Of a DNA stretch of 64,000 nt, positions 50,281 through 59,754 are shown piece after piece. The notes below the pieces were generated by a model. It ran no database searches. It was not told the DNA's origin and worked only from the letters and a program-made list of their open reading frames with translations. Location of the stretch: assembly GCF_000523235.1 (NCBI RefSeq), contig NZ_CP006850.1, positions 4,402,001 to 4,466,000 of the forward strand, in the 5' to 3' direction. Position 1 is the stretch's first letter. Each line of letters starts with the position of its first letter. The position numbers and the translations under genes were made by a program. The DNA is from Nocardia nova SH22a. GTDB taxonomy: Bacteria; Actinomycetota; Actinomycetes; Mycobacteriales; Mycobacteriaceae.

Positions 50281-51543
50281 GTGCGCACGCTCGACACCAG
50301 TTTCAGCACCCGCAACGGGGGTTTCCGCGACGTCGTGGTGACCGCCATGGAGATCACCACATCCATCGGCGCCGACACCGAAAGTTCCTGGCAGGGCCTG
50401 CTTTCCGGCGCCAGCGGGATCAAGGTGCTCACCGACGAGGACATCACCCGCCACGCTCTGCCCAACGCCATCGGCGGCAAACTCGTCCACGACCCCACCG
50501 CCGATCTGGACCGGGTGCGCAAGCGCCGCATGTGTTACGTCCAGCAGATGTCGTATGCGATGGGCAAGCGGCTGTGGGAGACCGCGGGGGCGCCCGAGGT
50601 CGACAAGGACCGGCTCGGCGTGTGCATCGGCACCGGTCTGGGCGGCGCCGACACCATCGTCGACGCGAACGACGCGATGCGCGCGCACGGCTACCGCAAG
50701 GTCTCGCCGTTCGCGGTGCCGATGAGCATGCCCAACGGCGTCTCCGGTGTCGTGGGCCTCGAAATCGGCGCGCGCGCAGGACTTGTCACGCCGGTGTCGG
50801 CGTGCGCGTCGGGCAACGAGGCACTGGTGCACGCGTGGCGTTCCATCGTGCTCGGCGAGGCCGACATGGTCGTCGCCGGCGGTGTCGAGGGCTACATCAA
50901 CCCGATGGCGATCGCGGGATTCACCATGGCGCGGGCGCTCAGCTCGCGGGTGGACGAGCCCGAACGCGCCTCCCGGCCCTTCGACCGCGACCGCGACGGA
51001 TTCGTCTTCGGTGAGGCCGCGGCGCTGCTGCTGCTGGAATCCGAACAGCACGCGCTGGCCCGTGGTGCGAAGCCACTGGCCCGGCTGCTCGGGGCCGGAC
51101 TGACCGCGGACGGTTATCACCTGGTCGCACCGGATCCCGAGGGCCTGGGCTGTGCGCGCGCGATGCGCCGGGCGATCGAGACCGCGGGCGTCACGGCCGC
51201 CGATGTCGATCACGTCAACGCGCACGCCACCGGCACCTCGATCGGGGATCTGGCCGAGGCCAAGGGCATCACCTCGGCCATCGGCACCCATCCCTCGGTG
51301 TATGCGCCGAAGTCAGCGCTCGGGCACTCCGTGGGTGCGGTCGGTGCGCTCGAGGCCGCGATCTCGGTGCTGTCGCTGCGCGATCAGGTCGTGCCGCCCA
51401 CCCTGAATCTGGACAATCAGGATCCCGAGGTGGACCTCGACATCGTGCGCGACAAACCACGCCATACCGATATCGAGTTCGCGATGAACAACTCGTTCGG
51501 TTTCGGCGGCCACAACGCGGCGGTGTTGTTCGGCCGCTACTGA
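50281..51543 (+). CDS. beta-ketoacyl-ACP synthase (KasA/KasB, FabF-like)
   Basis: A 420-residue type II ketoacyl synthase. The active-site triad is visible: Cys in [11 protein letters not shown], His in HATGTSIGD and His in [27 protein letters not shown] at the start and [20 protein letters not shown] before the Cys follow the KasA/KasB pattern. Such enzymes elongate fatty acids or meromycolic acids; here it stands alone, without acpM, fabD or accD6. Start is GTG at 50281, with a GTGAGGAT site further away than usual. The GT39 gene begins 91 bases downstream. The actual chain length or substrate cannot be read from sequence. Confidence 0.9.
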   Translation: MRTLDTSFSTRNGGFRDVVVTAMEITTSIGADTESSWQGLLSGASGIKVLTDEDITRHALPNAIGGKLVHDPTADLDRVRKRRMCYVQQMSYAMGKRLWETAGAPEVDKDRLGVCIGTGLGGADTIVDANDAMRAHGYRKVSPFAVPMSMPNGVSGVVGLEIGARAGLVTPVSACASGNEALVHAWRSIVLGEADMVVAGGVEGYINPMAIAGFTMARALSSRVDEPERASRPFDRDRDGFVFGEAAALLLLESEQHALARGAKPLARLLGAGLTADGYHLVAPDPEGLGCARAMRRAIETAGVTAADVDHVNAHATGTSIGDLAEAKGITSAIGTHPSVYAPKSALGHSVGAVGALEAAISVLSLRDQVVPPTLNLDNQDPEVDLDIVRDKPRHTDIEFAMNNSFGFGGHNAAVLFGRY

Positions 51544-51634
51544 TCCCGCGCGGCGGCCGGTCCGGTGCGGCATTCACAGAAACCTCCAAGGGTTCGGACA
51601 GGATGGTCACCGGATCGGCTGAGAGGCTCCCGCG

Positions 51635-53635
51635 GTGACAGTGACGACTGCCGGCACCGCCGTGCCCGTATCGCCCGAATCCGCGCCCCCGGCCGATCCG
51701 GATCTGCCCGCGCCGCGACGCCGCGACCGGATCGGGCTGGCGGTGCTGCTGATCGCCACCGCGGCCGCCTACCTGTGGAATATCACCGTCAACGGGATGG
51801 GCAACGGGTTCTATGCCGCGGCGGCGTGGTCGGGATCGCGGAACTGGAAGGCGACGCTGTTCGGATCGCTGGATCCGGCGAATTTCATCACCGTCGACAA
51901 GCCCCCGGTCTCGCAGTGGGTGATGGGGGTGTCCGGGCAGCTGTTCGGCTTCTCGAGCGCGTCGATGCTGATTCCGCAGGCGTTGATGGCCGTGGCCGCG
52001 GTCGCGCTGATGTACGCGGCGATCACCCGCGCCACCGGCAGCCGCGGCGCGGGTCTGCTGGCCGGGCTGCTGCTGGCGGTGACGCCGGTGGTGGCGCTGA
52101 TGTTCCGGTTCGACAATCCCGACGCGGTGATGGTGCTGCTGATGACCGCGGCCGCCTACTGCACGATCCGCGCGCTGCGGCATGGGAGTGCCCGCTGGCT
52201 CGTACTGGCCGGAGTCGCCTTGGGTTTCGCGTTCCTGGCCAAGATGCTCGAGGGCCTGATGGTGCTGCCCGCGCTGGGGCTGGCCTACCTGGTCGTGGCG
52301 CCGGTGAGTCTCGGTAAACGGGTGCTGCACCTGCTGGCGGCGGCACTGGCGCTGGTGGTCTCGGCGGGCTGGTATGTGCTGCTGACGATGCTGTGGCCCG
52401 CCGATCAGCGCCCGTATCTGGCCGGTTCCAAGGACAACACGTTCATGGATCTGGTGCTGGGCTACAACGGGTTCGCCCGCTATCTGGGCCACAACCACGC
52501 CGGGCACAAGATGTTCGAGCTGCCGCAGGGGTATGCGCTGCCGCATTTCGGCGGCGGTGGTTTCGGCGGTTTCGGATCGGGCCCGCAGCGGTTGTTCACC
52601 GGTGAGATCGGATTCGAGATCTCCTGGCTGCTGCCCGCCGCCGTGCTGGGTTTCGTGATCGTGATCGTGGCCCGGTGGCGGTTTCCGCGCACCGATGTGT
52701 TCCGCGGCGCCGCACTGGTTTTCGGTCTGTGGCTGCTGATCGACGGGATCGCGTTCTCGGCCATGCAGGGCGGTATGCACGCCTACTACACCCTCGCGGT
52801 GGCGCCCGCGGTGGCCGGAAGTTTCGTACTCGGCCTCGCGGAGGTGTGGCGGTGCCGCGAGCGGGCGTGGGCACGCGCGGGTGCGGCGGCGCTGATCCTG
52901 GCCGCGGGGATCTGGGGATTCGTTCTGCTGGACCGCAATCCGCACTGGCAGTCGTGGCTGCGCTGGACGATCCTGGTGCTCGCGGTGGTGAGCGCGGCCG
53001 GGCTGGTGGCGACGACGCTGCCAGGGTTCGCGCGCCGGGGCGCGGGCCGGGCGGTCACGGTGCTGGTGGGCGCCGGTGTGGTGGCGAGCCTGGCCGGATC
53101 CGGCGCCTACGCGGTGACGACCCTGCCGCAATCGCACACCGGCGGCAGTCCGGTGGTGGGGCCCGGACGCCCGCGTCTGCCCCAAGCGCTCAATCCGCTG
53201 CGTGATCGGATGGGTGTGCTGATGGGCAGTGGTGACGTCGATCCGGAACTGGTCGCGATGCTGTCGGCCACGACGACGACGTGGTCGGCGGCCATCGATC
53301 GGTCCGGTCCGGCCGCCGGACTGGAATTGGCCAGCCGCACCCCGGTGCTGGCGATCGGCGGGTTCACCTCCGCCGATCCGGTGCCGACGCTGGCGCAGTT
53401 CCAGGATCTGGTCCGCGCACACCGGGTCACCTACTATCTGGCACCCGATATCCCGCTACCGGACGCCTGGCGGGTCCCCGCGCATCCGGCACCGGGCGCA
53501 CCGGCGCCGCACACCCCGCCCGCGCACTGGCATCCGGTCGGGAACACCGACATCTACCAGTGGGTTTCGGCGCATTACACCCCGAAGCACCTCGGTTCGC
53601 TGGAGGTCTACACCCTCACCGATCCCCCGCACTGA
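51635..53635 (+). CDS. GT39/ArnT-like polyprenyl-phosphate glycosyltransferase
   Basis: A 666-residue membrane glycosyltransferase. About a dozen helices start at about residue 30 (IGLAVLLIATAAAYLW). The first extracellular loop has the catalytic Asp region (FITVDKPPVSQWVMG), and the RFDNPDAVMVLLM loop follows, as in GT-C enzymes that use polyprenyl-phosphate sugars. After residue 520 a soluble domain (PVLAIGGFTSADPVPTLAQFQDLVRAHRVTYYLA) resembles the YkcA/B-like C-terminal domain. The acceptor is unknown; in actinomycetes it is likely an envelope lipid, glycan or exported protein. Start is GTG at 51635. The KAS gene upstream and the GH1 gene downstream are co-directional, suggesting a shared envelope locus. 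Confidence 0.85.
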   Translation: MTVTTAGTAVPVSPESAPPADPDLPAPRRRDRIGLAVLLIATAAAYLWNITVNGMGNGFYAAAAWSGSRNWKATLFGSLDPANFITVDKPPVSQWVMGVSGQLFGFSSASMLIPQALMAVAAVALMYAAITRATGSRGAGLLAGLLLAVTPVVALMFRFDNPDAVMVLLMTAAAYCTIRALRHGSARWLVLAGVALGFAFLAKMLEGLMVLPALGLAYLVVAPVSLGKRVLHLLAAALALVVSAGWYVLLTMLWPADQRPYLAGSKDNTFMDLVLGYNGFARYLGHNHAGHKMFELPQGYALPHFGGGGFGGFGSGPQRLFTGEIGFEISWLLPAAVLGFVIVIVARWRFPRTDVFRGAALVFGLWLLIDGIAFSAMQGGMHAYYTLAVAPAVAGSFVLGLAEVWRCRERAWARAGAAALILAAGIWGFVLLDRNPHWQSWLRWTILVLAVVSAAGLVATTLPGFARRGAGRAVTVLVGAGVVASLAGSGAYAVTTLPQSHTGGSPVVGPGRPRLPQALNPLRDRMGVLMGSGDVDPELVAMLSATTTTWSAAIDRSGPAAGLELASRTPVLAIGGFTSADPVPTLAQFQDLVRAHRVTYYLAPDIPLPDAWRVPAHPAPGAPAPHTPPAHWHPVGNTDIYQWVSAHYTPKHLGSLEVYTLTDPPH

Positions 53636-53714
53636 GCGGCCCGGATCCGGGTTCGCGGCCTCGACACGCCTTGCGCACACCGGAATTCAGCAATCTCGTA
53701 GCTACGATCGGTGG

Positions 53715-55070
53715 ATGCGAGAGCCGAGCCGCCGCCAGGTCCTGGCCACCGGACTGGCCGCCGCGACCGCGCTGCTGCTGCCGCTGCGCGCCGGGGCCGA
53801 CCCGGTGCGCCGGTCGGGTTCGGCCGCCCCGGCGCTGGGCCCGGATTTCGTGTGGGGCGTGGCGACCTCCGGTTTCCAGACCGAAGGACATGCCCCCGAC
53901 AGCAACTGGACCCGCTACATCGCCACCGGCGCGGTCGAGCCGTATCGCGATTCGGTGCGTTTCCTCGACAACTACGCCGACGACATCGGGCGGGCGGCAC
54001 GTCTTGGCGCCACGAGTTTCCGGATGAGTATCGAATGGGCGCGGGTGCAGCCGCAGCCCGGCAGCTGGGACGAGGAGGCGTTCGCCACCTACGATCGGAT
54101 CGTCGACGCGGTGTACGCGGCGGGGATGACGCCGACGCTGACCCTGGATCACTGGGTGTATCCGGGCTGGGCGGCCGATCGCGGCGGCTGGCGCGACGAC
54201 GGCATGGTCGAGGACTGGCTGGCCAACGCCCGCACGGTGGTGCAGCGTTACGGGTCCCGCGATCCGATCTGGGTGACGATCAACGAACCGGCCGCCTATC
54301 TGGGCACCGAGCGGCGCATCGGCGCGCTGACCAACGAGGAGTGGCCCGCGGCGATGGACCGGCTCGCCCGGGCGCACAACGCGATCTACGACTTCATCCA
54401 CGCCGCGCACCCGGATGCGATGGTCACCAGCAACATCGGCTTCGTGCCGGGCGCCGAGACCTCGGTCAATCAGCCCTTCGTCGACAAGGTGCGCGACAAA
54501 CTCGACTTCGTCGGCGTCGACTACTATTTCGGGCCCGCCGACTCCCATGATGGTTCGGCACCGACGTCGGCGGGCGCACCGGCGATGTGGGAGCTGCCGC
54601 TGCAACCGGAGGGCGTCTATTACGCGCTGCGCCATTACGCCGCCCAGTTCCCCGACAAGCCGCTGTATGTGGTGGAGAACGGGATGCCGACCGACAACGG
54701 CGCGCCCCGACCGGACGGGTACACCCGCGCCGATCATCTGCGCGACACCGTGTACTGGATCCAGCGCGCCAAGGCCGACGGTATCGATGTGCGCGGCTAC
54801 AACTACTGGAGTCTGACCGACAACTACGAATGGGGCAGTTACGCACCGCGTTTCGGCCTCTACACCGTCGATGTCACCTCGGATCCGGATCTGGTGCGCC
54901 GCCCCACCGACGCGGTGGAGGTGTTCGCGACGCTGGCTCGCGCCGGAGGTGTGCCCGCCGACTACCGGCCGACCCGTGCTCCGGTGGCGTGCTCGCAGGT
55001 CGACCCGCCCGCCAGCTGCGATGAGCCGGTGACGATCCCGGACACCGATCAGGCCGCCGCCGACCGGTGA
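53715..55070 (+). CDS. Tat-exported glycoside hydrolase family 1 protein, second paralogue
   Basis: A 451-residue GH1 enzyme. The Tat signal (SRRQVLATG at about residues 5-13, Leu/Ala core to about 26) precedes DFVWGVATSGFQTEGHAPDSNWTRY. Acid/base Glu191 (TINEP) and nucleophile Glu321 (YVVENG) are intact, and the carbohydrate site residues LDHWVYPGW and GYNYWSLTDNYEW are identical in kind to the paralogue at 44943. The C-terminal Cys pair (PVACSQVDPPASC) is also kept. It follows the GT39 gene by 79 bases on the same strand and ends at a strong hairpin. The two paralogues differ enough to suggest different substrates. Confidence 0.93.
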   Translation: MREPSRRQVLATGLAAATALLLPLRAGADPVRRSGSAAPALGPDFVWGVATSGFQTEGHAPDSNWTRYIATGAVEPYRDSVRFLDNYADDIGRAARLGATSFRMSIEWARVQPQPGSWDEEAFATYDRIVDAVYAAGMTPTLTLDHWVYPGWAADRGGWRDDGMVEDWLANARTVVQRYGSRDPIWVTINEPAAYLGTERRIGALTNEEWPAAMDRLARAHNAIYDFIHAAHPDAMVTSNIGFVPGAETSVNQPFVDKVRDKLDFVGVDYYFGPADSHDGSAPTSAGAPAMWELPLQPEGVYYALRHYAAQFPDKPLYVVENGMPTDNGAPRPDGYTRADHLRDTVYWIQRAKADGIDVRGYNYWSLTDNYEWGSYAPRFGLYTVDVTSDPDLVRRPTDAVEVFATLARAGGVPADYRPTRAPVACSQVDPPASCDEPVTIPDTDQAAADR

Positions 55071-55097
55071 CGCGGGTTCCGGGCACCGGAACCCGCG
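55071..55097. terminator. bidirectional hairpin after the second GH1 gene
   Basis: Perfect 12-bp stem (cgcgggttccgg / ccggaacccgcg) with a three-base loop, starting at the base after the GH1 stop codon and ending six bases before the convergent esterase stop. No T-tract. Confidence 0.85.
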
Positions 55098-55103
55098 CTC
55101 CGA

Positions 55104-56198
55104 TCAGGCGGGCAGTTCGAGCCCGGCGGCCAGGACCGGCCACGACTGCAGCAGCGCGTCGTGCCAGTAGCCCCAGGAATGTGTTCCGGTCGGGGTGAAG
55201 TCGTAGGTGGCGGGGATGCCGAGGTCGTTCAGTTTGGTCTGCAGGTTGTGGCTGCAGTAGTTGACCGCGGCCTCGATCACGCCGCCGATGACGACCTGAT
55301 TGGCCAGCCCGACCGGACCCGGCAGCGTGTACTGGCCGTCGAGGGTGTCGTAGGGGCCGGGCAGTCCGGATCCGCTGGAGATGAACAGGTGCAGTCCGCG
55401 TAGCTGGTCGGCGTGCACGTAGGGGTCGTTGGCGGCCCACATCGGATCGTTCTGCGGGCCGTACATGTTCACCGTGTCGCCGCCGCCCCAGGTGTGTACC
55501 GCGAGGTTGACGAAGGTGTAGCCGGTGGGGTCGCTGATCTGCGCGCATCCGCTGTAGGCGGCCACGGATCGGTACAGGCCGGGTTTGGCGATCGGCAACT
55601 GCAGCACCGAGGTGCCGGAGGTGGACAGCCCGGCGATGGCGTTGAGGCCGTTGGTGCCCAGGGCGCCGTCGACGACCGGCGGCAGTTCCTCGGTGAAGAA
55701 GGTGCGCCATTTGTTGACCCCGAGCACCGGATCGGGTGCGCGCCAATCGGTGTAGTAGCTCCAGGCGCCGCCGATGGGCTGGACGACGTTGACGTCCTTA
55801 CCGGCGAGGAAGGCCAGCGCGTCGGGTACCTGATGCACCCAGGTGGCGGTGTCCTCACCGCCACCCGCGCCGTTGAGCAGATACAGCGTCGGGCGCGGCA
55901 CCGAGGTGTCGGCGGGGCGTTGCACGTTGACCACGACGTCTTCGTCCATGGCCGCGGAGTGCACCTTCATGGTGATGTTGCGGCCGTCGACGACGTGGAA
56001 GTCGACGATCTTCGATCCGTCGGGTGCGACCGGATGTGCCAGTGGCGCTCCGGAATCGATGATCGGATCGGCGGTGGCCGGTCCGGCGGTCATGGTCACG
56101 GTGATCGCGGCGAGTACGGCCGAGACCGTCGCCGCCGTGATCCGCGCGCGGTGTATCCGATATCTTCCGGCGAACCTGCCCGCCCGATTACCCGTCAC
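55104..56198 (-). CDS. exported antigen-85-like mycolyltransferase/esterase
   Basis: A 364-residue exported alpha/beta hydrolase. A positively charged start and hydrophobic signal end in AGPATADP near residue 45. The esterase domain has the nucleophile in AGLSTSGTSVLQL, in the position of the Ser of antigen 85 (GLSM), and the catalytic His in GTHSWGYWHDAL, as in the HSWEYW motif of Ag85. Ag85-type enzymes transfer mycolic acids to trehalose or arabinogalactan. A mycolyltransferase role fits a mycolate-containing organism but is not proved. I start at the second GTG (56198), which has GGAGG five bases upstream; GTG at 56204 is in frame. It is downstream of lexA. Confidence 0.85.
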   Translation of the reverse strand: MTGNRAGRFAGRYRIHRARITAATVSAVLAAITVTMTAGPATADPIIDSGAPLAHPVAPDGSKIVDFHVVDGRNITMKVHSAAMDEDVVVNVQRPADTSVPRPTLYLLNGAGGGEDTATWVHQVPDALAFLAGKDVNVVQPIGGAWSYYTDWRAPDPVLGVNKWRTFFTEELPPVVDGALGTNGLNAIAGLSTSGTSVLQLPIAKPGLYRSVAAYSGCAQISDPTGYTFVNLAVHTWGGGDTVNMYGPQNDPMWAANDPYVHADQLRGLHLFISSGSGLPGPYDTLDGQYTLPGPVGLANQVVIGGVIEAAVNYCSHNLQTKLNDLGIPATYDFTPTGTHSWGYWHDALLQSWPVLAAGLELPA

Positions 56199-56303
56199 GT
56201 GCACCTCCGACTACCGTCCGGTCTTGCGCGGAACCTGCCTGCGCAGAGTAGTTCAGCGGCAACGGTTCGGCCGAGCGGTCGGCGGGCGCGTCGGGCAGGT
56301 CGG

Positions 56304-56960
56304 TCACATTCGCCGCATGACCGAGACCACTTTGCCGAGGATCACCGCGTGGTCGCCGTCGAGTACGGGGTAGGCGGGGTTGCGTGGTTCGAGGTGGATG
56401 TGCCCGCCGCGGCGGCGATACACCTTCACGGTGGCCTCGTCGTCGATCATGGCGGCCACGATGTCACCGGAGTGCGCCTCGTGCTGGCGGCGCACGACGA
56501 CGATGTCACCGTCGCAGATGGCGGCGTCGATCATGGAGTCGCCGCGCACGCGCAGTGCGAACACGGTGCCGCGCCCGACCAGCTGCCGGGACACGGTGAG
56601 CTGGTCGTCGGCGTGTTCCTCGGCGAGGATCGGGGTTCCGGCGGCGATGTCGCCGACCACCGGCACGGTCACCGAATCCGCTTCGGCGGCACGTGTTTCG
56701 GCGGGTGCGAGGAACAGGCGCACGTCGATCGGGCGGGACACGGTCGCGCCGCGGCGCAGGAAACCCTTGTCCTCGAGGTCGGCGAGGTGTTTGGACACCG
56801 ACGACGCCGACCGCAGCCCGACCGCCGCGGCGATCTCGCGGGTGGAGGGCGCGTACCCCTCGCGCCGCACCGCGTCCATGATGACGGTGAGGATGCGGCG
56901 CTGCCGTTCGGGCAGCCGCGAGGTGTCGAGATGGTCGGGCGCGTCGTCGTATCCGGTCAC
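56304..56960 (-). CDS. lexA: LexA repressor of the SOS response
   Basis: A 218-residue LexA. The N-terminal winged helix (about 15-70) reads RQRRILTVIMDAVRREGYAPSTREIAAAVGLRSASSVSKHLADLEDKGFLRR. The self-cleavage site is Ala107-Gly108 (IAAGTP), with catalytic Ser142 in GDSM and Lys179 in TVKVY, all expected for a functional S24 protease. RecA-triggered cleavage would derepress its targets. A perfect SOS box lies at 56989-57000, 29 bases upstream, so it should repress itself. The LCP gene ends within that box. The usual mycobacterial neighbours (nrdR, the LysM protein) are not present. Confidence 0.95.
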   Translation of the reverse strand: MTGYDDAPDHLDTSRLPERQRRILTVIMDAVRREGYAPSTREIAAAVGLRSASSVSKHLADLEDKGFLRRGATVSRPIDVRLFLAPAETRAAEADSVTVPVVGDIAAGTPILAEEHADDQLTVSRQLVGRGTVFALRVRGDSMIDAAICDGDIVVVRRQHEAHSGDIVAAMIDDEATVKVYRRRGGHIHLEPRNPAYPVLDGDHAVILGKVVSVMRRM

Positions 56961-56988
56961 CGGGGCATCGTAGACGCCGCGGTGACCC

Positions 56989-57000
56989 GAACCTCAGTTC
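56989..57000. promoter_or_regulatory. SOS box (LexA operator)
   Basis: GAACCTCAGTTC fits the actinobacterial and Bacillus-type LexA operator GAAC-N4-GTTC exactly. It lies 29 bases upstream of the lexA start codon and overlaps the last codons and stop of the upstream LCP gene. This shows that lexA has its own regulated promoter even though it follows the LCP gene closely. Confidence 0.85.
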
Positions 57001-58928
57001 ACACAGGGGATGTCGGAACCGATGCTGGTGGTGACGGGTTTACCGGAGTCGGGGCGGTCGGTGGTGGCGGTCGCCGTGGCGCCGGAGCTGCTGGTGGTCG
57101 ATCCGGTGGTGGCGTCGGTGGTCGAGGTCTCCGAGGTGGAATCGGTGGAGCCCAAGCTGTCGGGCATGCTGAAATCGCTGCCGATCACGATCTTCACGTG
57201 TCCGGGGTCGAGGGTTTTGGAGGACGCGGTGGGCAGGCCGCCGAGCATGTCGGCGGCCTGGGTGGCGTCGGTGTCGGCGCCGGTTCCGAAGTAGACCACC
57301 GAGCTCGAGCCGTCGTTGTAGGTGGCGTTGCCGACATCGCCCTCGTGGAATCCCTTGTCCACCAGCGCCGCCGACACCTTGGCGGCCATCCCGTTGGCGC
57401 CGCCGGCGTTGACGACGTCGACGGTGCTGGTCGGGGTGGTGGTGGGTGCGCTGGGTTGTGGTTCGGCGACACCGAAGGCGGTGCGCACGGCCTTCTTGAT
57501 CGCGCTGGAGTCGATGACGTTGACGTCCTGGCCGTCGACGGTGTCGTAGCCCTTGACCGGCAGGGTCTGGAATTCGATCGGGATGGATCCGGCCCGGCCC
57601 ATGGTCTGGGCGAAGTCGAGCAGGTTCCAGCCCTGCGACAACACGACGTCCTGCTGGGCGGCGTTGATCAGTTCCTGCAGTTTGCCGATGTTGGTGAGGG
57701 TGCCCGAATCCTTGAGTTCCTTGGCGGCCGAGGTGAGGAAGGCCTGCTGCCGGTGGGTGCGGTCGAGGTCGCCGTTGTCCAGTCCGTGCCGCTGGCGCAC
57801 GAACGACAACGCGTTGGCGGCGTCGAGATGCTGGTGGCCAGCGGGAAACACCGCGCCCGAGTAGTACTCGTCGTCGACGGCGTGATTGAGGCACACGTCG
57901 ACGCCGCCGAGGATGTTGGCCAGGTGGTAGAAGCCGACCAGGGAGATCTCGGCGAACCGGTTGATCGGCACGCCGGTGAGCTGTTTGACCGTGGCCACGA
58001 TCGATTCGCGCCCGGCTTCGCGGCCCTGGCGTTCGAGTTCGACCTTGTCCTTGACGCCCTGGTTCTCGAGCTTCTGTTCCACCGACGCCTTCTTCAGCCC
58101 GTAGGCCTCCTTGATCTTGGCGTGGTCGTAGCCGGGGATCCCCGAGACCGGGACGTAGTCGTCACGCGGGATGGAGAAGGCGGTGATCTTCTTCAGATCC
58201 TTCGGAATGTGCACCAGGATCAGGGAATTGGCGTTGTAGCCGCCCTCGCTGCCGTCTCCGGCGTGCAGCTGGTCGAGGATGTCCTTGGGCAGGTCGTTGC
58301 CGTTCTGGTCCTTGCGGGTGTCCAGGCCGATCAGCAGGATGTTGAGGTCGCCGTCGAGAGCGGCGGCATCGGCCTCGCTGATCGCGTTGGAGCGGGTGAA
58401 GCCCTGATCGACACTGCGTTCGGTGTAGTAGGCGAAACCGGTGCCGCTGACCACGACCACGGCGGTCGCCGCGGCGAGCAGCCGCCCGCCGATCCGCGCC
58501 GCCCGATTGGCGCGTGCGGGCCGGGCGGGCGGTGCGGTGCGGGCGCGGCGGGCGCGCCGGTTGGGGGGCGGGGTGCCGTCCTCGGCCGCGACGGCCGCGG
58601 GCTCCGCGGTGCGCTCGGCGCGACGGCGGCGGGTGCCTTCGGAGGCTTGCGAAGTGGTGTCGCGGTCCGCGCGGGGCTCCGCGCTCGCGGGCCGGTCGCG
58701 CCGCCGGGGACCTTCGGGAGTGTCGGCGGCGGCCTGAGGGCGGCGCCGGATCGGTTCGCTGCCACGCTGTTCGGCCCCGGCGGCGATGCGGCGGTCCCAG
58801 GGCGGGGTCGCGGCGGTGTGGCGGCCGGACCGATCCGCCGGTGCCTCGCCGTGGGATCGCGCGTGCCGCGACTGCCGGTTGCCGCCGCGGGGATCCACCA
58901 CCGGGATCGGTTCGGTTTCGTCGTTCAT
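56994..58928 (-). CDS. LytR-CpsA-Psr (LCP) family cell-wall glycopolymer ligase
   Basis: A 644-residue LCP protein. A cytosolic tail of about 140 residues rich in Arg, Pro and Gln is followed by one transmembrane segment (LLAAATAVVVVSGTGFAYY at about 150). The LCP domain is at about 195-410, with ILLIGLDTR, SIPRDDYV and the Arg cluster in FVRQRHGLDNGDLDRTHRQQ. A LytR_C domain follows (about 485-570), then a Ser/Thr/Asp-rich tail with a terminal Cys. LCP enzymes attach arabinogalactan or other glycopolymers to peptidoglycan. The ATG at 58928 is chosen. Its end overlaps the SOS box, so read-through from this gene into lexA is possible. Confidence 0.9.
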   Translation of the reverse strand: MNDETEPIPVVDPRGGNRQSRHARSHGEAPADRSGRHTAATPPWDRRIAAGAEQRGSEPIRRRPQAAADTPEGPRRRDRPASAEPRADRDTTSQASEGTRRRRAERTAEPAAVAAEDGTPPPNRRARRARTAPPARPARANRAARIGGRLLAAATAVVVVSGTGFAYYTERSVDQGFTRSNAISEADAAALDGDLNILLIGLDTRKDQNGNDLPKDILDQLHAGDGSEGGYNANSLILVHIPKDLKKITAFSIPRDDYVPVSGIPGYDHAKIKEAYGLKKASVEQKLENQGVKDKVELERQGREAGRESIVATVKQLTGVPINRFAEISLVGFYHLANILGGVDVCLNHAVDDEYYSGAVFPAGHQHLDAANALSFVRQRHGLDNGDLDRTHRQQAFLTSAAKELKDSGTLTNIGKLQELINAAQQDVVLSQGWNLLDFAQTMGRAGSIPIEFQTLPVKGYDTVDGQDVNVIDSSAIKKAVRTAFGVAEPQPSAPTTTPTSTVDVVNAGGANGMAAKVSAALVDKGFHEGDVGNATYNDGSSSVVYFGTGADTDATQAADMLGGLPTASSKTLDPGHVKIVIGSDFSMPDSLGSTDSTSETSTTDATTGSTTSSSGATATATTDRPDSGKPVTTSIGSDIPCVN

Positions 58929-59046
58929 GTCGCCGTTCAGTCTTTCATTCCCGGGTGTGGGAAAGCTGAGAATGTGCCGTCGGGTCGTGACAGTCGGGTT
59001 GTGACATCGTGCACGATGAGGAGCGCGAATGCACTCCCGCCGCGCC

Positions 59047-59754
59047 CTACTGCGCTGGCGCAGCGCCGAATCCGAGAATCGTGACCAGATTGTCCAGATG
59101 GATGTCGAAGACCTGGGAGCGATCGGTGAAGGTCTGCGCGCCGTACATGTCGAAGACGTCGAAACTGACCGCACCGAACAGGCCCGTCCACACCGTCAGC
59201 GTCCGGGCCATCGCCCACTCCGGAATCCGCAGGCCCAGTTCCGCGCTGATGCGCGCGATGTCGGCGCCGAGTTCGGGCGGGACGGTCGTATCGCCGCCCG
59301 GATCGGTCAGTTCGCCGGTGCGGCAGGCGGTTTCGACTATGCGCAGCAGCGCCACGATCACCCGGGTGCCGGGGACGACGGTCTCCTGCGCGGGCGCGTC
59401 GTAGCCGGGGACGGGGGTGCCGAACAGCAGTCCGTAGCGGGCGGGTTCGGCCAGCGCCCAGTCCCGCACGGCGTGGGCGAGCACGCGCAGCCGGGTGGCG
59501 CCGTCGTCGGGAGCGCCGGCCAGGGCGGCGTCGACGACATCGGCCAGTTCGGTGTATCCGTCCACGACCAGCATGGTCAGCAGTTCGTCGCGGCTGCGCA
59601 CGTAGCGGTACACCGCCGAGGACACCACCCCGAGATCGCGGGCGACCGCGCGCAGCGACAGCGCGGCGGCGCCGTGCACGGCGAGGTGGTCGCGGCCGAT
59701 CCGCACGATTTCCTCCATCGTGCGGGCGCGGGCACGGGATCGTGGTGTGCTCAT
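59047..59754 (-). CDS. TetR family transcriptional regulator
   Basis: A 235-residue TetR regulator. The helix-turn-helix is RTMEEIVRIGRDHLAVHGAAALSLRAVARDLGVVSSAVYRYVRSRDELLTMLVVDGY (about 10-70), with a YRYVRSRDEL recognition helix. The ligand domain has DWALAEPARYGLLFGTPVPGYDAPAQ, as in the WHG-type TetR_C_13 group, and ends in FGAAPAQ. It diverges from the ChoD gene across 325 bases and precedes the LCP gene on the same strand. Whether it controls ChoD is plausible but not shown. In relatives such regulators respond to lipids or steroids. Confidence 0.88.
   Translation of the reverse strand: MSTPRSRARARTMEEIVRIGRDHLAVHGAAALSLRAVARDLGVVSSAVYRYVRSRDELLTMLVVDGYTELADVVDAALAGAPDDGATRLRVLAHAVRDWALAEPARYGLLFGTPVPGYDAPAQETVVPGTRVIVALLRIVETACRTGELTDPGGDTTVPPELGADIARISAELGLRIPEWAMARTLTVWTGLFGAVSFDVFDMYGAQTFTDRSQVFDIHLDNLVTILGFGAAPAQ

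Noticed and set aside
51269-53422. A minus-strand frame of 717 codons
   Set aside because: Antisense to the KAS and GT39 genes; the product is a His/Gln/Arg-rich string with no fold or motif.
55413-59084. A very long plus-strand frame of 1223 codons
   Set aside because: It is antisense to the esterase, lexA and LCP genes and spans their boundaries; its Gly/Val/His-rich product has no motif. High-GC coding DNA keeps the complementary frame open.
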